A stretch of DNA of 64,000 nucleotides, from assembly GCF_040930455.2 (NCBI RefSeq), contig NZ_CP170494.1; one strand, written 5' to 3'. How positions within the stretch are numbered: position 1 is the first letter of the stretch; the number at the start of each line of letters is the position of its first letter. This DNA comes from Neopusillimonas maritima. Its GTDB lineage: Bacteria > Pseudomonadota > Gammaproteobacteria > Burkholderiales > Burkholderiaceae_B. Positions 1 to 9,020 of the stretch are shown piece by piece. Below the pieces are notes generated by a model. The model did no database searches. It saw nothing but the letters and a program-made list of their open reading frames with translations, and had not been told where the DNA came from. A program made the position numbers and the translations under genes.

Positions 1-1062
1 GTATTGGCAGGCCTGGTGCAGAAGATGGCGCCGGATAGTCGTCGCCTGAAACCTCGTGAAGTGGTGGCTGAGTTCGACAAATATTTGCATGATGAGTTGG
101 ATTTGGTGCGTGAAGCGTCGAATTGCAGCCAGTTGCGTCGTAATTTTGGCCCGGAAACAGGTCGGCAGAATTTGCTGACTGTTCCCGAAGTGATCTGGGA
201 GTACACCACAACCACCGTCTTCACGATGGAGCGAATGCGCGGCATTCCGGTTAGCCAGATTGGGCGGTTGCGCGAAGCTGGTGTCGATATCAAGGATTTG
301 GCCCGTACGGGAGTGGAAATATTTTTCACCCAGGTATTTTCCGATGGTTTTTTTCATGCCGATATGCATCCGGGAAATATTTATGTCTCTGATGCGCCGG
401 AAACGCTGGGGCGTTATATTGCACTCGACTTCGGCATCGTGGGTTCGTTGTCGGAGCATGATAAAAACTATCTGGCGCAAAATTTTCTGGCTTTCTTCCA
501 TCGCGATTACCGCCGCGTTGCCCAGTTGCATATTGAGTCTGGGTGGGTGCCGTCAAACACGCGCGAAGAGGAGCTGGAAGGTGCCGTTAGAGCTGTGTGT
601 GAGCCCTATTTCGACCGTCCTTTATCGCAAATCTCCCTGGGGCAGGTGTTGCTTCGTTTATTTCAAACGTCACGCCGCTTCAACGTTGAGATTCAGCCTC
701 AGTTGGTTTTATTGCAGAAAACCTTGTTGAATGTTGAGGGCATGGGCCGGGAACTCGACCCCGATCTGGACCTGTGGAAAACCGCCAAGCCGTACCTGGA
801 AAACTGGATGCGCGAACGTGTAGGCTATAAGGGTTTTAAGCAGCGTCTTGATCAGGAGGCCGGGCAATGGTCGCAAATGTTGCCGCAAATCCCTCGCCTG
901 GTCTATAGCAACTTGTCGCGGCCGGACTCTCTGCCGGGCCTGCAGGTAGAGATTCAGCGCCTCAGGAAAGCGCAAGAGCAGAATAACCGGTTGGTTTCCG
1001 CCCTTGTTGCGGTATTGGCGGTGGCCATTGGGGTGGCCATTTGGGCCATTGCGGGAAAGTAG
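1..1062 (+). CDS. ubiB: UbiB, ubiquinone biosynthesis ABC1-family kinase-like protein (partial, 5' end outside window)
   Basis: The frame is open from base 1, so the gene begins to the left of the window; about 353 residues of a family that is usually 500-550 long are present. The visible part holds the ABC1 kinase-like core: an EFDKYLHDELD segment, the catalytic-loop motif FHADMHPGN near residue 118 and an LDFG metal-binding motif near residue 142. A hydrophobic stretch at the extreme C-terminus (SALVAVLAVAIGVAIWAI) is the typical UbiB membrane anchor. UbiB is needed for aerobic ubiquinone synthesis and is thought to act as an ATPase on lipid intermediates at the inner membrane. The KxGQ motif expected upstream is outside the window. 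Family assignment is firm. Confidence 0.95.
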   Translation, partial: VLAGLVQKMAPDSRRLKPREVVAEFDKYLHDELDLVREASNCSQLRRNFGPETGRQNLLTVPEVIWEYTTTTVFTMERMRGIPVSQIGRLREAGVDIKDLARTGVEIFFTQVFSDGFFHADMHPGNIYVSDAPETLGRYIALDFGIVGSLSEHDKNYLAQNFLAFFHRDYRRVAQLHIESGWVPSNTREEELEGAVRAVCEPYFDRPLSQISLGQVLLRLFQTSRRFNVEIQPQLVLLQKTLLNVEGMGRELDPDLDLWKTAKPYLENWMRERVGYKGFKQRLDQEAGQWSQMLPQIPRLVYSNLSRPDSLPGLQVEIQRLRKAQEQNNRLVSALVAVLAVAIGVAIWAIAGK

Positions 1063-1179
1063 TATTTCTGTGTACTCTATCTAGTTCGGCGAATGTTGAA
1101 ATATTGCTGATATATCAAGGCTGTATCATTAAATAATTGGCTTTTGTCGTTGTGTGTTGTTATCTTAAGTGAGATGTCT

Positions 1180-2034
1180 ATGCTTTACCCTGAACTATTC
1201 AAATCAATGGAGGCGGTACGCTGGAATATGGCCACCGATATTCCGTGGGATGATTTTGACGGAAGCAAACTCTCCGACGAGCAGGCGTACACAATCAAGA
1301 TGAACGCCATTACAGAGTGGGCGGCACTGCCCGCTACGGAAATGTTTTTGCGCGACAACCGTGACGACAGCGATTTCTCGGCGTTTATGTCGATCTGGTT
1401 TTTTGAAGAGCAAAAGCATTCGCTTGTTCTGATCGAGTATTTGCGTCGGTTCCGTCCCGACCTCATGCCCACCGAAGAAGAGCTGCACAAGGTGCGCTTC
1501 GAGTTTGACCCTGCGCCGGCAATGGAAACGCTTATGTTGCATTTTTGCGGCGAAATTCGCCTGAATCATTGGTATCGGTGCGCTTCAGATTGGCATACCG
1601 AACCGGTTATCAAGGCCATTTATCAGACCATCGCTCACGACGAAGCTCGCCATGCCGGTGCCTATTTGCGCTATATGAAAAGGGCGTTGAATCAGAAGGG
1701 GCAAGAGTTGGGCGACCAGGCGCGCATGGCGTTTTCAAAAATCGGCGTGCTGATGGCTTCTGCCCACCGCACTCCGCAAGCTTTGCATCCTACCAATTTA
1801 CACGTTAACAAAGCGCTTTATCCTGAAGACACGGTGCAGTCGAAACTTCCTTCTCCCGGTTGGCTGGAGCAATGGCTCGATAACCAGATCCGGTTCGACA
1901 AAGACTGGGAAGGCAAGGTAAGCGCCCGCATTTTGCATAACTTGTCTTTATTAATGAACTCATCTTTCAAAACGGTTCAAGACCTCAATCGTTATCGCAA
2001 AGAGCTCATTCGCGGCACTGCAGTGGTGGCTTAA
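1180..2034 (+). CDS. Ferritin-like diiron carboxylate protein of unknown substrate
   Basis: About 284 residues. Two E-x-x-H motifs spaced as in diiron ferritin-like folds are visible (FFEEQKH and AHDEARH), with additional glutamates upstream of each (TEWAALPATE and HFCGEIRLNHW). This is the four-helix ligand set of acyl-ACP desaturases, AurF-type N-oxygenases and related oxidases. The likely start is the ATG at 1180, about six bases after an AGTGAG ribosome-binding site; an in-frame ATG lies at 1174 and a TTG at 1144. Only four bases separate it from rfaE2, so the two are probably co-transcribed. I cannot name the substrate; desaturase and oxygenase are both possible. Confidence 0.8.
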   Translation: MLYPELFKSMEAVRWNMATDIPWDDFDGSKLSDEQAYTIKMNAITEWAALPATEMFLRDNRDDSDFSAFMSIWFFEEQKHSLVLIEYLRRFRPDLMPTEEELHKVRFEFDPAPAMETLMLHFCGEIRLNHWYRCASDWHTEPVIKAIYQTIAHDEARHAGAYLRYMKRALNQKGQELGDQARMAFSKIGVLMASAHRTPQALHPTNLHVNKALYPEDTVQSKLPSPGWLEQWLDNQIRFDKDWEGKVSARILHNLSLLMNSSFKTVQDLNRYRKELIRGTAVVA

Positions 2035-2038
2035 GCCC

Positions 2039-2533
2039 ATGTGCGCGGGCTTTGAAAAGAAAGTTTTGTCTCGTGACGCTTGCGAGGCAGCAGCCTCAAG
2101 CGGCCGCTTCACGCGACCGCTGGTGTTTACTAACGGCGTATTCGATATTTTGCATCGCGGCCACGTCACTTATCTCGACGCTGCCGCTGCTTTGGGCAAA
2201 ACGCTGATCGTCGCGGTGAACACGGATGAGTCGGTAAGGCGCTTGGGAAAAGGGGATGACCGCCCGTTGAATGCACAGGAAGACCGTGCTGCTGTTTTGG
2301 CGGCGCTGGAGTCGGTGTCTTACGTAACGTATTTTGATGAAGACACGCCATATCAATTGATTCAGGCGTTGAGGCCCGACGTTATTGTGAAAGGCGGTGA
2401 CTACAACATGGCAACCTTGCCGGAAACGGAATTAGTTGAAAGCTGGGGTGGCAAGGCGGTTGCCATTCCGTTCGAGTTTCAGCGCTCAACCACAAAGCTG
2501 GTTAAAAAAATACGCGCCGCTTCGGGCCAATAA
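2039..2533 (+). CDS. rfaE2: D-glycero-beta-D-manno-heptose 1-phosphate adenylyltransferase
   Basis: A 164-residue nucleotidyltransferase with the signature TNGVFDILHRGH (HxGH at residues 39-42) and a KGGDY segment near residue 120. It matches the C-terminal half of HldE as a free-standing protein, which is normal in many betaproteobacteria where the kinase half (rfaE1) is encoded elsewhere. It activates heptose-1-phosphate with ATP to give ADP-heptose for lipopolysaccharide inner core. The ATG lies four bases after the diiron gene stop. It converges with tolC, which ends 15 bases downstream on the other strand. Confidence 0.93.
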   Translation: MCAGFEKKVLSRDACEAAASSGRFTRPLVFTNGVFDILHRGHVTYLDAAAALGKTLIVAVNTDESVRRLGKGDDRPLNAQEDRAAVLAALESVSYVTYFDEDTPYQLIQALRPDVIVKGGDYNMATLPETELVESWGGKAVAIPFEFQRSTTKLVKKIRAASGQ

Positions 2534-2547
2534 CCTTTTTATACAGT

Positions 2548-3879
2548 TTACGGTGCCAGCAGATTATTGATCGCAATAATGTCGTCGGCGGTTAGAATGC
2601 CGCCGGCCGCTTTCAGGCGCAGGCCATTCAGCAATGTGGCATAACGGGCGTCGGCCAGGGCGCGTTGCGTTTCATACAATTGCTGTTGCGCATTCAAAAC
2701 GTCAATATTCACGCGGACCCCCACTTCGTAGCCCGTTTGGTTGGCCTCAAGAGAGGCCCGGCTGGAAGCCTCAGCTGCCTGCAGAGCAGACACACGGGCA
2801 AGACCCGATACCACACCCGAAAAGAAAGCCTGGGTTGCCTGTACGGCCTGGCGACGCGTTGACTCCAGCTCGTAGCGCGCTTTTTGTAGTAGAGAGGTTT
2901 GTTCACGCACTCTCGATGAGATCCCGCCCCCGGCAAACAGCGGAATTGAAAGCTGTACGCCGACCGTCGTTTCCACTGAACGTGGACCGGCTCGCGGGCC
3001 GAATGTGCCTCTGTCGCTGCTGCTGCCCGACTGAGCGTAGAAATCGACAGTGGGATAGTGTTCACTCTGGGCAATATGAATCTGCTTTGCCGCCAGACGC
3101 GTACTTAATTCAGCCTGTGCTACCTCGAGGCTTGCCTGGGCTGCCTGGGTCGTCCAGTCGTCCAGGCGGGCAGGTTGGGGAGGGGGAAGTGATACTGTGC
3201 TTTGAAGGCGGGCCAGCTCTGCGGGGCGTTCGCTAATAATGCCTGCAAGGGCATCTTGCGCCAGTTGCAGCGCGTTAAAAGCTTGAATTTCGCCGGCGTT
3301 GATGAGGTCTAGCCGGGCCTGGGCTTCATAGGTATCGGCGATGGTGGCGCTGCCCAACTCGAACCCGCGTTTGGCGGCATCCAGTTGATTCATAATGGCT
3401 TGCTTTTGCGCATCCAGGCTTTTCAGCGTGTCTTGCGCCGCCAGTACATTAAAGTAGGCTTGGGTAACGCGTAATGTAAGGTCTTGCCATGCTTGCTGTA
3501 CAGCCAATGTGGCTGATTGCGCGATGTATTCCGTAGCGCGGTAGGTGTCCCATAAACCCACGTCGATAATAGGTTGCGTAAGCGTTAGCGCCCAAACGGC
3601 TCGATTGTCGGTGCTGCTCTGGTCTAGCGAGGTGGAGCGGATATCGTCTGTCTCAACGCCCGTACTGGCCGTAATATAAGGCAGAAGTAGGGCACGGGCC
3701 TGGGGTGTTTTTTCCGATTGCGCGGCCCGGTTGGCTTCGGCTGCCGCAAGAATTGGGTCGCGCTCAAGGGCTTTTGTCCATACCTGCAACAGGTCTTGAG
3801 TTTGGGCGCCGGCAAACGGTAATAGCAGGGCGTTCAGTACAAAAAAAAGCCCGAAAGACCGTAGCCGACCCGTTGCCAT
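2548..3879 (-). CDS. tolC: TolC-family outer membrane channel protein
   Basis: 443 residues. An N-terminal signal peptide ends near residue 25 (PFAGAQTQ), followed by two repeats of the outer membrane efflux protein fold rich in long helices (for example RVTQAYFNVLAAQDTLKSL and TQAFFSGVVSGLARV). There is no lipobox, which separates it from the NodT-type lipoprotein channel at 28404-29807. It would form the trimeric outer membrane exit duct for type I secretion or efflux. The start lies five bases after the pcm stop, so it is the last gene of the leftward run that begins at btuB. Confidence 0.93.
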   Translation of the reverse strand: MATGRLRSFGLFFVLNALLLPFAGAQTQDLLQVWTKALERDPILAAAEANRAAQSEKTPQARALLLPYITASTGVETDDIRSTSLDQSSTDNRAVWALTLTQPIIDVGLWDTYRATEYIAQSATLAVQQAWQDLTLRVTQAYFNVLAAQDTLKSLDAQKQAIMNQLDAAKRGFELGSATIADTYEAQARLDLINAGEIQAFNALQLAQDALAGIISERPAELARLQSTVSLPPPQPARLDDWTTQAAQASLEVAQAELSTRLAAKQIHIAQSEHYPTVDFYAQSGSSSDRGTFGPRAGPRSVETTVGVQLSIPLFAGGGISSRVREQTSLLQKARYELESTRRQAVQATQAFFSGVVSGLARVSALQAAEASSRASLEANQTGYEVGVRVNIDVLNAQQQLYETQRALADARYATLLNGLRLKAAGGILTADDIIAINNLLAP

Positions 3880-3884
3880 GAGTG

Positions 3885-4565
3885 TCAGAACTTGAACTGG
3901 GACACCGATGTACCCTTTAATGGCTTGATGACGGTGTCGAAAAGAGCTTCCGTGTCGAAGCTTGCGGCGCTGGTGCGGGTGATACGGTATACCGTCATGA
4001 TGGGTGTTGTGCCTACGACCACGACCATGCGGCCCCCGATACAGAGTTGGTATTTAAGGGCGTCAGGAACCACAGGCACCGAACCGGTAAGCAGAATGGC
4101 ATCATATTCCGCCGTTCCCCAGCCGCTGTGCGCGTCGCCGACTTCCACATTTACATTGCCGACCTGCTCGCGTTGCAGGTTTTCAACGGCAAAACCGGCG
4201 ATGCGGCTATCGATTTCCACACTGGTTACCTGCTGGGACAATTGACCCAATAGCGCTGCCTGATAGCCGGATCCTGTGCCAATCTCCAACACACAGTCAC
4301 CCGGCTCAAGGAGTAGCTCCTGGGTTAAGCGCGCCTCAACTTTGGGCGTAAGCATGGTTTCATGCGAGTTAATGGCATTGATGATAAGGGGGAGTTCGAC
4401 ATCGGAGAAGGCCAATGCCTGCATGCCTGCCGGGACATAACGCTCTCTTCGAACGTCGAACAATGCTTGCAAAAGGCGTGGGTCGAATACGTTCCATGGT
4501 CGGATTTGCTGCTCCACCATGTTGAAGCGGGCACGTTCGGTGTCGGAAAGTCCGGTAGCGTTCAT
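3885..4565 (-). CDS. pcm: Protein-L-isoaspartate O-methyltransferase family protein
   Basis: 226 residues from the ATG at 4565. It carries the PCMT hallmark SHETMLTPKVEARL followed by the SAM-binding motif VLEIGTGSGYQAALL. PCMT enzymes methylate isoaspartyl residues in damaged proteins. The frame stays open another 104 codons upstream into thiD, but only the part from 4565 resembles the family, so the shorter start is chosen. Betaproteobacteria commonly have this PCMT-like gene next to tolC, as here. Whether it has true repair activity cannot be told from sequence. Confidence 0.88.
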   Translation of the reverse strand: MNATGLSDTERARFNMVEQQIRPWNVFDPRLLQALFDVRRERYVPAGMQALAFSDVELPLIINAINSHETMLTPKVEARLTQELLLEPGDCVLEIGTGSGYQAALLGQLSQQVTSVEIDSRIAGFAVENLQREQVGNVNVEVGDAHSGWGTAEYDAILLTGSVPVVPDALKYQLCIGGRMVVVVGTTPIMTVYRITRTSAASFDTEALFDTVIKPLKGTSVSQFKF

Positions 4566-4602
4566 AACGTTAGTAACGAGTTTGAAGTTGAATATATTGT
4601 AC

Positions 4603-5433
4603 TCATTCAGGCCGGCGATCGCCTTGCCACCAGGCATGGAAGTGGTGTACGGGGCCATGACCTTCGCCAACCTGTAATTCGTCGGCGTGGCGAATGGCCT
4701 CTTGCAAATACGCTTTCGCTTTACGCGCGGCTTCGGGCAAATTGGCCGATTGTGGCAACAAGGCGGCGAGGGCGGCGGAAAGCGTGCATCCTGTGCCGTG
4801 GGTATTGCGGGTATGAATGCGCTCGCCCGGCAGTTCGAAAAGCTGGTCGCCGTTGTGCAGGATATCAGTCGGATCATTGCCCGGCAGGTGCCCCCCTTTC
4901 AGGAAAACCCAGCGCTCGCCATTATCATTTAACAGACGGCGTAGTTTTTCCGCGACCCGGCGCATTTCTTTCAGGTTATCAACGGGGGACATCTCCAGAA
5001 GGACACCTGCCTCCGGCAGGTTGGGCGTGATGACCGTTGCCACGGGCATCAGACTTTCACGCAACTCATTGATGGCCGCTTTTTCAAGGAGCTGATCTCC
5101 GCTTTTGGCAATCATGACCGGGTCTAGCACAATGTGGGCGGGGCGCCAGTGCATTAAACGTTCGGCAACTACACGCGTAACGGCCTGTTGACCCAGCATG
5201 CCTATTTTCACCGCATCGATACGCACGTCGGTAAACAGCGTGTCGATTTGTTGCGCTACGAACTCAGGAGGCACGGGCGCAATGCCGGTTACGCCACGCG
5301 TATTTTGCGCCGTCAGTGCGGCAACCACAGCAGTGCCGTATGCGCCCAGTGCGCTCATGGCTTTAATGTCGGCCAGAATGCCGGCGCCTCCGGATGGGTC
5401 GACACCGGCAATGGATAAGGCATTGGGGATCAT
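4603..5433 (-). CDS. thiD: Bifunctional hydroxymethylpyrimidine / HMP-phosphate kinase
   Basis: 276 residues. The ribokinase-like signature GVDPSGGAGI lies at residues 9-18 and the anion-hole/catalytic motif HGTGCTLSAALAA near the C-terminus, both intact. It phosphorylates HMP and then HMP-P to give the pyrimidine diphosphate for thiamine. The ATG overlaps the thiG stop codon as ATGA (5430-5433), implying translational coupling. The open frame continues upstream across thiG but that part is not homologous. A second, degenerate paralogue lies at 59158-59955. Confidence 0.95.
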   Translation of the reverse strand: MIPNALSIAGVDPSGGAGILADIKAMSALGAYGTAVVAALTAQNTRGVTGIAPVPPEFVAQQIDTLFTDVRIDAVKIGMLGQQAVTRVVAERLMHWRPAHIVLDPVMIAKSGDQLLEKAAINELRESLMPVATVITPNLPEAGVLLEMSPVDNLKEMRRVAEKLRRLLNDNGERWVFLKGGHLPGNDPTDILHNGDQLFELPGERIHTRNTHGTGCTLSAALAALLPQSANLPEAARKAKAYLQEAIRHADELQVGEGHGPVHHFHAWWQGDRRPE

Positions 5434-6236
5434 GATTTTGGTTTCCGGGACTGAATCAGGCCTTCGGTGGGTGAACTGGGGTCGGCGCTGTATAGCTTGC
5501 GCGGCATGCGCCCGGCCAGGAACGCTTCGCGGCCGGCCTGTACGGCTTTTTTCATGGCGCCGGCCATGAGTACTGGGTTTCGCGAGCCCGCAATGGCGGT
5601 GTTCATCAGTACGGCATCGCATCCCAGCTCCATTGCCACTGCTGCGTCGGAAGCGGTGCCGACACCGGCATCGACCAGAACGGGCACTTGGGCCTGATCG
5701 ATAATCAGGCGCAGATTCCATGGGTTCAGAATGCCCATGCCCGACCCAATGAGCGAGGCCAGCGGCATGACCGCGATGCAGCCCATGTCTTCGAGCATGC
5801 GACACTGAATTGGGTCGTCGGTGCAATACACCATCACGTCGAATCCGTCGTCGACCAGTGTCTTGGCCGCTTTCAGTGTTTCGGGCATATTGGGAAACAG
5901 ATTGTCGGCACTGCCCAGTACCTCGAGTTTCACGAGTTTGTGGCCGTCAAGGAGTTCACGGGCCAGCCGTAATGTGCGTACGGCGTCGTCGGCGGTAAAG
6001 CAACCCGCCGTATTGGGCAAAATGGTGTATTGCGAAGGCGGAAGAAAATCAAGCAAATTGGGTTCGTTTGCATTTTGGCCGATATTGGTGCGGCGAATCG
6101 CTACCGTAACAATTTCCGCGCCACTGGCTTCAATGGCTTGTTGAGTTTCCTGAAAATCTTTGTATTTTCCGGTACCCACGAGTAAACGTGAAGCGTAGGT
6201 TTTACCGGCAAGCGAGAATGCGTCTTTTGCTGTCAT
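5430..6236 (-). CDS. thiG: Thiazole synthase
   Basis: 268 residues with the ThiG TIM-barrel signatures: SRLLVGTGKY, VTVAIRR, NTAGCFTADDAVR, the Schiff-base lysine region LVKLEVLG and the phosphate-binding VLVDAGVGTASDAA. ThiG condenses deoxyxylulose phosphate, dehydroglycine and ThiS-thiocarboxylate into the thiamine thiazole. Its usual partner thiS is not adjacent and I found no small GG-ending ORF here. It is coupled to thiD by an ATGA overlap. No THI-box (TPP riboswitch) is visible in the 61 bases to btuF. Confidence 0.96.
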   Translation of the reverse strand: MTAKDAFSLAGKTYASRLLVGTGKYKDFQETQQAIEASGAEIVTVAIRRTNIGQNANEPNLLDFLPPSQYTILPNTAGCFTADDAVRTLRLARELLDGHKLVKLEVLGSADNLFPNMPETLKAAKTLVDDGFDVMVYCTDDPIQCRMLEDMGCIAVMPLASLIGSGMGILNPWNLRLIIDQAQVPVLVDAGVGTASDAAVAMELGCDAVLMNTAIAGSRNPVLMAGAMKKAVQAGREAFLAGRMPRKLYSADPSSPTEGLIQSRKPKS

Positions 6237-6297
6237 GAATAAAAGCTTCTTGAAATACCAATGAGGAATACTGCTTATTGTATAGGCTCAACGCTTT

Positions 6298-7203
6298 TTA
6301 TCGTTGATCTTGCAGTTGGGTGCAGAGTTGTTCAAGTGCATCGACCAGGCGGGGGCCCGGCCGGAATAGCAGGTCGGGGTCGATTCCGATTACTTTTCCC
6401 TGCCGCGCCGCCTGTACGCCCTTAGCGGCCAGAAACTCAGTGCGTTCCTTCATTAGTCGGTTTGATTCGCTCCGAATCACGATGAAGTCGGGCTGATTGG
6501 CCAGCAGGTTTTCCAGCCCAATCAGCGGCGCTGCCTGCGGAACATCGGCGAACTGATTGGTTGCATTGCAATATTGCAATGCGTTGTTCAGCAGAGGGTC
6601 GTTTCCAACGACGTAAAGTGGGGCCGGGTTGATTTCCAGCACAATAGATACGGATTGCGTCGGCGCGTGTTGCTTGAGGTGTGTCAGCCGCTCTCTGATA
6701 GATTCGGCCGCAGCCTGGGCGGAAACGTTGTTGTCCGTTAGCCGGCCGATTTCTTCGATGGCGTCGGGGATATCTTGAACTGATTTTGGGTTGATATGAA
6801 CAAGGGGGATGCCCAGTGTTTTCAGGATTGGCGCGACGCCTTGTGTTGCGCCGGCCTGCCAACCCAAAACCAGGTCGGGTTGCAGGGAAATCAGCGTCTC
6901 CGGGTCGATATGCAAGCCGTCGCCGACGCTGGGCAAGGCTTCAACGTCCTTAGGGAAGTCGCTACTTTGAACGGTTCCTATCAAACGATTCCCGGCGCCC
7001 GCTGCAAACACGAGTTCGGTGATATGGGGCGCCAGGCTAACGATACGCTGCGCCGATTCTGGGGCCGAGGCTTGCGCCCAGGCCCAGACAGGCAGTAGCC
7101 CCAGAGTGAGTAACAGCAGGCGCCGGTGAGCGCCGCGCGGTTTACATTCTCCAGGCCAAATTAACGAATACAGTCGAGCCCGGATTCGCGTAGCCATACA
7201 CAT
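6298..7203 (-). CDS. btuF: Periplasmic cobalamin-binding protein of the BtuF / iron-siderophore binding family
   Basis: About 301 residues from the first ATG at 7203 (a second ATG is at 7197). A hydrophobic signal segment (LLLLTLGLLPVWAWAQA) precedes a class III substrate-binding fold with RIVSLAPHITELVFAAGAG and the DLVLGWQAG segment. The long, arginine-rich N-terminus overlaps the end of btuB by about 60 bases because no better ATG follows the btuB stop, so the exact start is uncertain. Its place directly behind riboswitch-controlled btuB supports a role in B12 capture. The permease and ATPase genes (btuC, btuD) are not in this window. Confidence 0.85.
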   Translation of the reverse strand: MCMATRIRARLYSLIWPGECKPRGAHRRLLLLTLGLLPVWAWAQASAPESAQRIVSLAPHITELVFAAGAGNRLIGTVQSSDFPKDVEALPSVGDGLHIDPETLISLQPDLVLGWQAGATQGVAPILKTLGIPLVHINPKSVQDIPDAIEEIGRLTDNNVSAQAAAESIRERLTHLKQHAPTQSVSIVLEINPAPLYVVGNDPLLNNALQYCNATNQFADVPQAAPLIGLENLLANQPDFIVIRSESNRLMKERTEFLAAKGVQAARQGKVIGIDPDLLFRPGPRLVDALEQLCTQLQDQR

Positions 7204-8977
7204 CGGTATAGTCCTTATTGGTAATGTTGTTCCAGCGCACCTGTAGCGACAAGTTTTTGGTGAGCGTTGCGTTCGCGGTCAGATTCCATAAGCTGTACCC
7301 GCCCAAGTGAACACGGCCCTGGGAAAAGGTTTCATCATAGCGTTGCCCAACGTAAAGAAATTCGGCGCCAAGCGTCCATTGCTCGATACGGTGTTCCGCG
7401 TTTAGTCGGTAGGTGTGGCGTGCACGCCGGATGAGGCGTTCCCCGGTGCTGTCATCGTAGGGGTTTAGAAAGTCGGCGGCCGCACTCATCCGGGTGTGAT
7501 CCCATTGGTATGCTGCGGTTGCGGTCATGCCGCGCAAGGTGGCGGAATCGACATTCTCGAGCCGGCGCGGCGTTGACACAATGAGGTTGTCTACTTTGTT
7601 CTGGTAGGCAACCAGGCCAAGTTCGATGCCATTTTGTCGATATTGAATGTGCGCTTCAATGTTGCGTGATTTTTCCGGTTTCAGGTTCGGATTGGATTGC
7701 GGCGGGAAGCCGCCCCAGCCGGGGGCGTAAAGGTCGTTGAAACTGGGTGCCTGAAAACCGGTGTTGGCAGCCAGACCCACTTGCCACGCCTTGGTAAGGG
7801 CAAGTTCGTATGCCAGCCCGCCGGTGGCGTGGCTGCCGTAATCGCTAATGTGGTCATTGCGCACGCTTGCCTGAATACGATGCTTTCCGAACCGGCCCCG
7901 ATACACCAGGCCGGTTGCCTGTGTGTTGCGACGGTTTGAAAGAAAAGTCATGCTGCCCGATGGTCGTTCCTCGATGCGTTCGAGCAACACACTGATACTT
8001 TGATCAGGATCCAGGGCCAGGTTGTTCTGCCAGGTGTAGGTGCGTGTTAGAGAACCGAACTCGTAGGGCGCGAAGTTACCGCTGTAGCTGATGCCGTCCT
8101 CCTTGGCGTAACCGAAGCGCAGCACACTTTCCCAGAAATCCGTTAGTTGGTTCGTGCTTGAAAGGGTGTATGCCTGCTGCCGTGTCTGGCTAATGGCCGG
8201 GTGTGATTGGCCGGCATCGAAGTCACCGTTTATGTAACCGTTGTACAACGAGAAATCGACACGCTGACCTTGCCGCCATCTGTACCCCAGCGCCCCCGCC
8301 ACGCTATGCTGCCGGTAGCCGTCTTTGTCCGGGTAGGCGTCGGAGGCATATTCTTGGGTTGCATCGAACCCGGAACTGCGCGCGACCGCGGCAGACAGGT
8401 TGTAGTTCCAGCCGTCTGCTGCGCCGGAGAACCCCGCGCCCGACTTAAATGTATTGTGGCTGCCGTAACCCGCGTTGGCGTAGGCCTTAAGTGGTTCGTC
8501 TTCAGCCGGCTTTCGGGTAATGATGTTAACCACGCCACCGATGGCATCCGAGCCGTACAAGCTACTTGCCGCGCCGCGTAGAATTTCAACGCGCTCAATC
8601 GTTGCGGGGTCGATAGCATTCCAGTTAACGCCACCGTAATTCGAACTGTTAATGCGTACGCCGTCGATTAAAACCAGCGTATGGCTCGCGTCGTTGCCTC
8701 TTAGGAACAAGCCGGTGGTGTTTTGGGGCCCGCCACTGTTATAGAACGCAATGCCGGGCTCCTGCGCGAGGATTTCCGCCAGGCTCTGTTGTCCGGCTTC
8801 ACGAAGTTTTTCATTCGGTACGACAGAAACGTCGCCCAATGTTTCCGACTCAAGTTGCGCAACACGACTGGCGGTGACAACAATAGGATCAAGCGAGGAG
8901 GGAGTTTGCGCGAGGGCGGTAAAAGGAATGAAAAGCGCCGGAGCCAAAAGGCGGCGCTGCAAACGGGTGGTATTCAT
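7142..8977 (-). CDS. btuB: TonB-dependent vitamin B12 receptor
   Basis: 611 residues from the ATG at 8977, which follows a reasonable ribosome-binding site (AGGT). There is a signal peptide ending near ALAQTPSSL, a TonB-box-like IVVTASR, a plug domain (FLRGNDASHTLVLIDGVRIN, EILRGAASSLYGSDAIGGVVNIITR) and a 22-strand type beta-barrel ending in the aromatic-rich TVFVNLAWRM. The frame is open upstream to 9274 but that part is the riboswitch leader, not protein. Function is assigned by family and by the cobalamin riboswitch directly upstream. Confidence 0.94.
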   Translation of the reverse strand: MNTTRLQRRLLAPALFIPFTALAQTPSSLDPIVVTASRVAQLESETLGDVSVVPNEKLREAGQQSLAEILAQEPGIAFYNSGGPQNTTGLFLRGNDASHTLVLIDGVRINSSNYGGVNWNAIDPATIERVEILRGAASSLYGSDAIGGVVNIITRKPAEDEPLKAYANAGYGSHNTFKSGAGFSGAADGWNYNLSAAVARSSGFDATQEYASDAYPDKDGYRQHSVAGALGYRWRQGQRVDFSLYNGYINGDFDAGQSHPAISQTRQQAYTLSSTNQLTDFWESVLRFGYAKEDGISYSGNFAPYEFGSLTRTYTWQNNLALDPDQSISVLLERIEERPSGSMTFLSNRRNTQATGLVYRGRFGKHRIQASVRNDHISDYGSHATGGLAYELALTKAWQVGLAANTGFQAPSFNDLYAPGWGGFPPQSNPNLKPEKSRNIEAHIQYRQNGIELGLVAYQNKVDNLIVSTPRRLENVDSATLRGMTATAAYQWDHTRMSAAADFLNPYDDSTGERLIRRARHTYRLNAEHRIEQWTLGAEFLYVGQRYDETFSQGRVHLGGYSLWNLTANATLTKNLSLQVRWNNITNKDYTDVYGYANPGSTVFVNLAWRM

Positions 8978-9020
8978 GATAAGACCTGCGAGATAACGCG
9001 CGTCCCCGCACGTTATTAAC

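Noticed and set aside
4566..4877. Upstream open frame that would lengthen pcm by 104 residues
   Set aside because: It runs through thiD, shows no PCMT similarity and the family-like start is at 4565.
5434..5826. Open frame extending thiD upstream into thiG
   Set aside because: No ThiD similarity; the ATGA overlap with thiG marks the true start.
6237..6297. Possible TPP riboswitch before thiG
   Set aside because: No CTGAGA THI-box and only 61 bases available.
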